From positions 15,002,074 through 15,066,073 of the forward strand of contig OZ024723.1 in assembly GCA_964016875.1 (NCBI GenBank): a DNA stretch of 64,000 nucleotides. Reading direction: 5' to 3'. A model generated the notes under the pieces. It ran no database searches and had not been told where the DNA came from. It was given only the letters and a program-made list of their open reading frames with translations. Shown piece after piece: positions 57,570-64,000 of the stretch; positions within the stretch are counted from its first letter, which is position 1; each line of letters starts with the position of its first letter. Source of the stretch: Fallopia convolvulus (taxonomy: Eukaryota > Streptophyta > Magnoliopsida > Caryophyllales > Polygonaceae). The position numbers were made by a program, and so were the translations under genes.

Positions 57570-60347
57570 ATGTCGGTGAGTGCTCATCTCTTTGACATTG
57601 TTATTCCGAGTTCCATCTGATGCCCTTTTCCCTTTCACCGATTTCGCTGAAATGGTTTTTCCCGTTGTCTTTAAATCGATTCTCTTGATTTACTGTTTTG
57701 TGGGTTTAGATCTGTTTGTCATACTCAGTGGCTGGGTGCCCTCTAGCTTCGAATTACAAATATCCGGGTGGTAAACATTTTTGAGTATTGACATGCACAT
57801 TGTTAAAGATGATATTTTGAAACCTTCTTTTGTTGGATTGGATCTGTGTTGTCATCAATAGTTTGTGATTTGGTGTTCTGACTGTTACAACTATACAGTA
57901 ATCATAATGGAAAAGGAAGTAGTAGAATGAAATGTGTCCTTGAATTCACTATCTTTTATGTATTCCTTGGCTCAACTGCTCGTTGTAGTGTACATTGTGT
58001 GCGCGTACTATGATGGGAAATGTGTGTTCTTGACAATGCAGGTTCAACACATGTGTTCTTATCTTCCTTTGCCGAGTGTTTTCTGTGATTTTCCTATGAG
58101 ATTTTCATGATGCTCTTTTTTTAGTTCTTGGACTTCTTGGTTCATGATTACATTGCCCAACTCTAATATTTTTCTTAGCATATGTAAATTTAAGGCATTT
58201 ACGACAGGCTCTCGGCTGCTTTTGTGGGCTTATGTTTGGTATATCAATTTTTTTTTTATCATGGATATTAGGCTATAATTTGCAGCTTAACTCAAAATTC
58301 CATATTAGCTTCAGAGGGGATTCTGTGATGTGTAATCCTAACTGTTTGAAAAATGATCTGTGTATGCTTAATGACCTAGAGTCTTACATTCATGTATACT
58401 TTTCTGATATTGAAGCTAAGAACTGTTAAAGTGAGCAATGTATCCTTGGGAGCATCTGAGAGGGAGATGAAGGAATTTTTCTCTTTCTCCGGTGACATTG
58501 AATACCTTGAGATGAAGAGGTTGGTTTCACTAACTTTCCAATTCTTGTAGTAATCATGGGCTTTCCACTCTACTTGTTCTCTTCTTCTTCTTCTTCTTCT
58601 TTATTGTTGAAAGCAGTCATCTCAATTGGTCAATGACTATTATAATCTATATGCTTCTGCAGGGAAGATGAGCAAACTCAAACTGCCTATGTTACTTTTA
58701 AGGATTCACAAGGGGCAGAAACTGCTATTCTCCTAACGGTAGCCCCTTTTACTTATCTGTTCTTCTCTCTTCATGTTTCACGGGTTATCAATAGACGCTT
58801 AAGATGCTTCTCATACTTGATTGCAATGTTCCAATAATGGTGCATGGCTCAACCAATTATTTCATATATCCGTTGAATCAATTATCTGATTGTGGCTCCA
58901 TAATCTGCTTTCTTGATATCACAGAAAGCATGCCTTATTGATCAATATCTGCATGAATACTGGATCCATGTGATTTTCTATTTTGCTGTACTCCTTTTGC
59001 CTATTTTGATCCCTGAACTAAAACTTTGTTTAAGACCTAAACAAACTAAATTTGTCAAAGGTTTATAAGTCAGTAAGCAGGGCTGCTTTTATAATCTTAC
59101 TCCTACTTTCTTAGAACTTCTGATTATCTTTTGGAAGTTGACCTATGTGCACCCTTTCTCAATAAGGATTGTCTTTGAAGCTAAACCTTGTGCGTGGTTT
59201 GTTGCTAAAGTGAACACGGATGCTTTTGTAAGCTAAGCCATGTGCATTCTCAGTAACTTTCAAGTTGCTACCTTGGAATCAAACTTCCTGTTAGGTAGGG
59301 AATTGTTAGTTCTTATGTCATTTTTATCTGGTGTGATCCGTGATCTAATATTGATCTTTGAAGCAATGTAATTTTTCTTAGATTGGCGCAGGTTTTTAGA
59401 CTAGGAATTGACAAGGACTTTATTTCCCCAGTTAATGTGATCAAACAATGCCTATGATCTATATTTATGTGATCCTGTAATGCTGGGATGGAATACCTAT
59501 TACTGTTTCAAGTTGTTTGTACATTAAAAATCTATACTTCAGGGAGCCACAATAGTTGATAAGAAGGTGAGCATATGTTTGGATCCGGAATACCAGTTAC
59601 CTCCTGCTGCCTTGATCTCACCCTCTGTAAGAACCGTCTTTAACGATCCTCCTTTCATCCTACAGCATTTCTCGGTTCTAATTTTGGCCCAATCAAAAAT
59701 ATTTGCAGGATCAAAACAAATCTGAAACCGCTCTTCGGAAGGCAGAGGATGTAGTAAGTAGCATGCTAGCCAAGGGCTTCATGCTGGGCAAAGACGCAGT
59801 CAACAAAGCAAAAGCCTTGGACGATAAGCATCAGCTAACTTCCACCGCATCGGTCAAGATTGCTTCTCTTGACCAAAAAATGGGGCTTAGTGAGAAGATC
59901 AGCATGGGAACGTCCGTGGTCAACGACAAGGTTAGAGAGGTTGACCAAAAGTTCCAAGTCACGGAGAAGACCAAGTCAGCATTTGCAGTTGCTGAACAGA
60001 AGGTAAGCAATGCGGGGTCTGCTATAATGAAAAACCGCTATGTCTTGACTGGGGCCACGTGGGTGACTGGAGCCTTCAGCAAGGTTACAAAGGCGGCTGG
60101 AGAGGTTGGGCAGAAGACCAAGGAGAAGGTGGAAATTGCAGAAGATGAGCAGAAGAGGAAAGTGGTGGATGAGTTTGCTCAGATTCATCTCACTGAATCA
60201 GACTCTCCCAAGGCAGTTGCTGATGAAAAGAATGAACACGAGTCTTTGAAGGTCGGTGTTACTGAACCGGTTGAGAACTCGCAGGCTCCTTTGAAGCCTG
60301 AGCGTGAGCCTGAGCCTGAGCCTGTTATAGGTTTGACCACCCTTTGA
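57570..60347 (+). CDS. BPA1-like RRM protein (binding partner of ACD11 family)
   Basis: Five exons: 57570-57575 (only ATG TCG), 58416-58519, 58663-58738, 59543-59626, 59709-60347; 909 bp, 302 residues, all junctions GT-AG and in frame. An RRM spans about residues 4-75 (RNP2-like VKVSNV, RNP1-like TAYVTF, with SFSGDIEYLEM between). After a short linker comes a long helical, Lys/Ala-rich region (KAEDVVSSMLAKGFMLGKDA, VREVDQKFQVTEKTKSAFAV) and a tail of repeated Glu-Pro (EPEPEPEP). This matches the plant BPA1/BPL proteins, which bind the ceramide-phosphate carrier ACD11 and restrain cell death and immunity. The 5' UTR is CT-rich. It converges with the reductase gene on its right. No damage is seen. 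Confidence 0.9.
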
Positions 60348-61004
60348 CCGTGCTGTAATGCTGTATATATGACCTTTATATGTCACTTCTGTTGTTAGAA
60401 GTGTCTGAGGTGGTACAGGATATATGATCCTGAGTTCACAACAATTAGTATTTTGCTCAGTAATACTACCTTTTAAACTTATTAATTTTTTTATGCAACA
60501 AGCCGGAAGTTCTTAGACTCAATTTTTTTTAGTTTTCATTCCTTCCTGTGTAAAAATGCTTATGATACCATATGCATATTATTTTATGGTTAGGACATGG
60601 TTATTGGTTAGTGTTAGAAAAAACAAGTAATTAGTGATATGGTCTTAGCAACGCCCAAAAATGTAAAGTTTAATTTTCACAATTTAACCAAAATCAGTTT
60701 TTTAATTCATGTATAATATATCATATGTATTAAATACATTTTATTTTGACAATATCAAACATGCATTGGGAGAAGATGGATCTGAAAAATGGTAAAGGTT
60801 TGATTGGAATCTTATTTTGACAATATCAAACATACATTTTATTGTGGCTCATGAGCCACAATAAGTCAACTCTCTCGTACACAGATTTACAAAACCAAAA
60901 ACACAAGTTACATGATCAGAGCATCAAAACACACAGAATAGCATACTTCCAATTAAATCCATCACAACTCTTGAGCTTTCCACAAGCAACTTTCATATTA
61001 GCTT
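60348..61004. other. Spacer between convergent genes, with a 22-bp palindrome
   Basis: Holds the 3' ends of both neighbours. 'ATTTTGACAATATCAAACAT' occurs twice (about 60742 and 60811). A perfect palindrome ATTGTGGCTCA/TGAGCCACAAT lies at 60841-60862. Confidence 0.7.
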
Positions 61005-63371
61005 CTATGAAAACTTGGCCCTGTCATGTAGAGAAGAGTAATCGATGTTGGGACCAAGAGGGATGACTCCGTAGGGGTTAATAGTCGGGTGACTTCCATA
61101 ATAATGGTTCTTGATGTGCTCCATGTTCACCGTGCTGCTCATCCCGGGTATTTGGAAGATGTCCTTTGTGTAATTGAACAAGTTTGGGTATTCCCGTAGA
61201 AGTTTCTTGTTGCACTTGAAGTGAACTGCATACACCTGTTGATTTTACAGGAAGTTGGAGCCGTTGAAGAAAAGTTGCACCAACTTTAGATTCCAAGAAT
61301 AAGCACAAGTATGGACTGATGGTAAAGATATTTGGTCAATTAAACCATCCTCAACAGAAATCATGGTGTTAACGAAACAAATGGTGTGTCAGAGCCTAGC
61401 TTCAATTTATAGAGAAAAAATATGATTGATATTAAAACACCAAATCTTAGAGAGCATTGATTCGGTTACCTCATCAAAACGTACAATAGTGACAAACAGC
61501 CTTATATCAGCCTCAGTAACCGTGCTACCACACAAGTAACGCTGCTTGCTGAGTATCTCCTCACATCTGTCCAGAGCTTCATATAGTTGTTTCACAGCCT
61601 AGAAATTATGACGAAATTAGAAAATACAATAATCAACTTGTAATGCAATAGATAAATAGATGACATGTTGAACGACTAAGATAAGAAGAAAGGGAACAGA
61701 ATGGGTACTGCATCATATGGCTCTTGCTTCGTAGCAAAACCACATCTGTAAACTCCATTGTTTATTCCCTCATATATCCATTCGTTAACTTCATTGATCT
61801 CAGCTTGTAAATGAGAAGGATAGAGGTCCATGTCAGGTTTATCTGCCATGTCATTGAACGCAGTATTGAGCATCCTGATAATTTCTGAGCTCTCATTATT
61901 TACAATTGTTCGGAGCTTCTTATCCCACAATACCTACAAAGATGTTGGTCCATCAAATAATTAGAGGATATTGAATATAAATATGTCAGAGTAACTTGAG
62001 AAAGGGACGGGGTGGGGGTGGGAAGAAGAGCAATACACACAGGCACTGTAAATTTTCCGGAGTAGTTTGTACTTGCGAGTTCATAGAGTTCTCTTATGCT
62101 TCTTGCTCCATTCAAATGATCTGGTTCAGTGCCAGGCTCCTCTGAGTCTGAGGCAGGAAAAACCCATCCCCTGTGTTCATCACTTTCTTTCGTCTTTTCC
62201 CATTTGGCTTTTACAGACTGAATGAGGCAAAGTAATATTAGTCAGTGAATAATTATACAGTTGCATAGCATTATTTGGAAGGAATTGACCAGTATGTTAC
62301 CGTGAAACCAATTGCCTTGTCAAGGCCTTTAATCATCAAGTAAGCAAGACACCTGGATGCCCAAGGACAAGCGTATGATACATACAGATGATACCTTCCA
62401 GGCTCCGCAGTGAAGGGAGAGCTTGGATCTTTGGAAATAATATTACGAAACGTTGAAGGCGAGCGAGTAAAAGCACCAGTTTCTGACGTCTCATCAATAG
62501 CAGTTTTGGCCATGCTGCGCAGCTTAATTGCAAGATGAGTGAATACGAGATTTCTGATTTCAGTCTCTGCTAAAAGACATTAATAAATATCCATTGACAG
62601 CTGGAATTAACCACTATGATTTAGAATACATTTCGCTTTTATCAATGCTACTTACAGCTTCAATGAGTGAAAACTTCAAGAAGCCAATATGCTTCTCCAA
62701 CAATACTTGTAAGATGTATGTTTTTTGACAAGGCAGAGGCAGGGATTGAAACTAGGATCTTCTAACATCTCTCGTTCCTCTTACTACTAGGCCATCCTAT
62801 ATGGGTTTTGTAAGATTTACTTTGATTTACAATATTAGCAAGGAAACTATTCGATATTAAGGTATTGCTTATTTTTACACTCGCATTACTTCCTTATAGC
62901 AGGTTGGTAGAACCAATCTTCATCTACTTGCGCGGATGAGAATGAATAAAGTCCTTTCTACTTTAAAAGTCCAAACCCTCTCTATTCATCTGCCTCTCTT
63001 AATACAGCATATGAATGACCTGGTTTTATAAAAATCCCCCTTCCCCTCAACAAAATCCCTAGAATTACTCAGCATCCTCTACAAAATTTGACGTAATCGA
63101 AGCCAGAGAAGCCAGCCAAAAAAATGAAGAGAGGCCAATATTGAAGACAATTAAACATTCCAAATTCGACGCAAAACAACAGGACAATGCAGTTTTACAA
63201 TTTCTAATCTCAAAACTTGCACTCAAGTCACATCAAAATTGACTGTATCAGCGATTCGAGGAGGATTTTTACCTGGAGATTGACAAATTGAAGGCGGGAG
63301 AGAGAAGGAAGCGACTTGTTGGGGTTTAGAATAAACGCCGAGCTGAGAGATTTTGAGAAGAAAGTGATCAT
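61005..63371 (-). CDS. Glutathionyl-hydroquinone reductase (GST xi/omega-like)
   Basis: Exons 63273-63371, 62301-62564, 62041-62217, 61709-61933, 61470-61598 and 61005-61235; 1125 bp, 374 residues, in frame throughout. The enzyme removes glutathione from glutathionyl-hydroquinones. The catalytic Cys lies in SYACPWASRC; then RGWVFPASDSEEPGTEPDHL, VPVLWDKKLRTIVNNESSEI, and a C-terminal helical domain with LDRCEEILSKQRYLCGSTVT, EADIRLFVTIVRFDEVYAVH and ending HPTINPYGVIPLGP. The first exon (MITFFSKSLSSAF, Ser/Leu-rich) looks like a plastid transit peptide; MAKTAIDE at 62513 could start a cytosolic form. The 63273/62564 junction is my weakest call. No damage is seen. Confidence 0.9.
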
Positions 63372-63417
63372 AATAATTTCTACTCCACTTGCAGAGTCTT
63401 TAAATTGCCAAATGAGA

Positions 63418-63426
63418 GATTTATAG
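63418..63426 (-). promoter_or_regulatory. TATA-like box of the reductase gene
   Basis: The minus strand reads CTATAAATC about 48-55 nt upstream of the start at 63371, a suitable position for a short 5' UTR. Confidence 0.4.
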
Positions 63427-63522
63427 AGGAGCAAAGATGCACAAATAAATTTGGACACAGCCGGGCTATGTAATCAGTGACCTCAACAACCGCATTATGT
63501 ATTCCGACCTAATCTACCCTAA

Positions 63523-64000
63523 TCTATTATATATAAAAGCAATAAGGTTTGGAACCACCACAATGCGCCACCTAGAATTTTGCCACATGTCGTTCCGAAA
63601 TTACGCCATCTCAGCTTTTGCCACATGTCGTTACCATATTAAATAACATAATTTTTCTTTTTTCTAAAAATATCATATAAACTTAATCTATTAATATATT
63701 TGCCATGTCATTTACACATCATAAAAATATTTTCATAAAAAAACTAAAATTACCATATAAAAATTGCCGTAATTTTTCATTTTTCTAAAAATACCAAGAA
63801 GATATTTTTTCCAATTATACAAATAAAATCTTAAGTCTTCTAAAAATAGGTCAATATCTGAAATACAATAAAACTAATAAGATTACTCATTTTTTATCTA
63901 CTCATAGCTTTTGTTTTTTTTTTAAATAATTTGAAAAGATTTGAATTTAATTTAAAATGCGTCTCTTCTCATTTAAGTTAGGTCGTGTGAGTAAGAGATC
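63523..64000 (+). mobile_element. Putative Helitron 5' end (runs off the window)
   Basis: The sequence A|TCTATTATATATAAAAGC starts here; TC followed by TATTATATATAAAAGC is a common 5' terminus of plant Helitrons, which insert between A and T. Downstream, 'TTTGCCACATGTCGTT' occurs twice (about 63580 and 63618). The 3' end (hairpin plus CTRR) is outside the window, so this is provisional. Confidence 0.5.

Overview
The window is nuclear DNA from a flowering plant, most likely a eudicot. The evidence is plant-only families (P-class PPR, plant mobile domain, BPA1-like RRM, Athila, FAR1/MULE), GT-AG introns in AT-rich DNA and TTTAGGG-type telomere motifs. I cannot name the species from sequence alone.

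Three genes look intact: RAD1 of the 9-1-1 checkpoint clamp (362-3104, minus), a BPA1-like RRM protein (57570-60347, plus) and a glutathionyl-hydroquinone reductase (61005-63371, minus). I reconstructed their exons by hand and the reading frames close exactly. The last two genes converge. Each of the three has a transposon end about 140-230 bp upstream of its start codon.

The rest is a nest of transposons and broken genes. From left to right: a MULE-type end followed by a dead GRF zinc-finger gene (3243-4150); a 2.69-kb solo LTR with TSD CACAC (5129-7820) holding a fold-back repeat; a small Gly/Asp-rich gene (8597-10778) with a 375-bp tandem duplication in its intron; a 1388-bp non-autonomous MULE-like element with a perfect 9-bp TSD (11000-12387); a plant-mobile-domain pseudogene (12610-29344) split by a 14-kb Athila-type Ty3/gypsy element on the minus strand (14749-28742); a mosaic of exon fragments from SEC24, ABCB and other genes (29679-34080) holding a PIF/Harbinger element (31157-31980); degenerate telomere-like repeats (34905-35770); a decayed autonomous-type MULE with FAR1, DDE, SWIM and OTU modules (about 36100-40030); a PPR pseudogene (40414-46395) split by a Copia element that has lost reverse transcriptase (40891-44452); a young Copia element with identical LTRs but a broken polyprotein (48638-53532); and two different MULE-like elements side by side in one target site (55180-57341).

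The most unusual signals are (1) a palindromic decamer, TCGKTAMCGA, scattered in paired modules through the Athila LTRs, leader and inter-domain coding linkers; (2) clusters of CGCTTCATGAAGCG-type palindromes at both ends of the FAR1/OTU MULE and near two other short ORFs; (3) a Copia element whose LTRs say 'just inserted' while its ORF carries several disabling changes.
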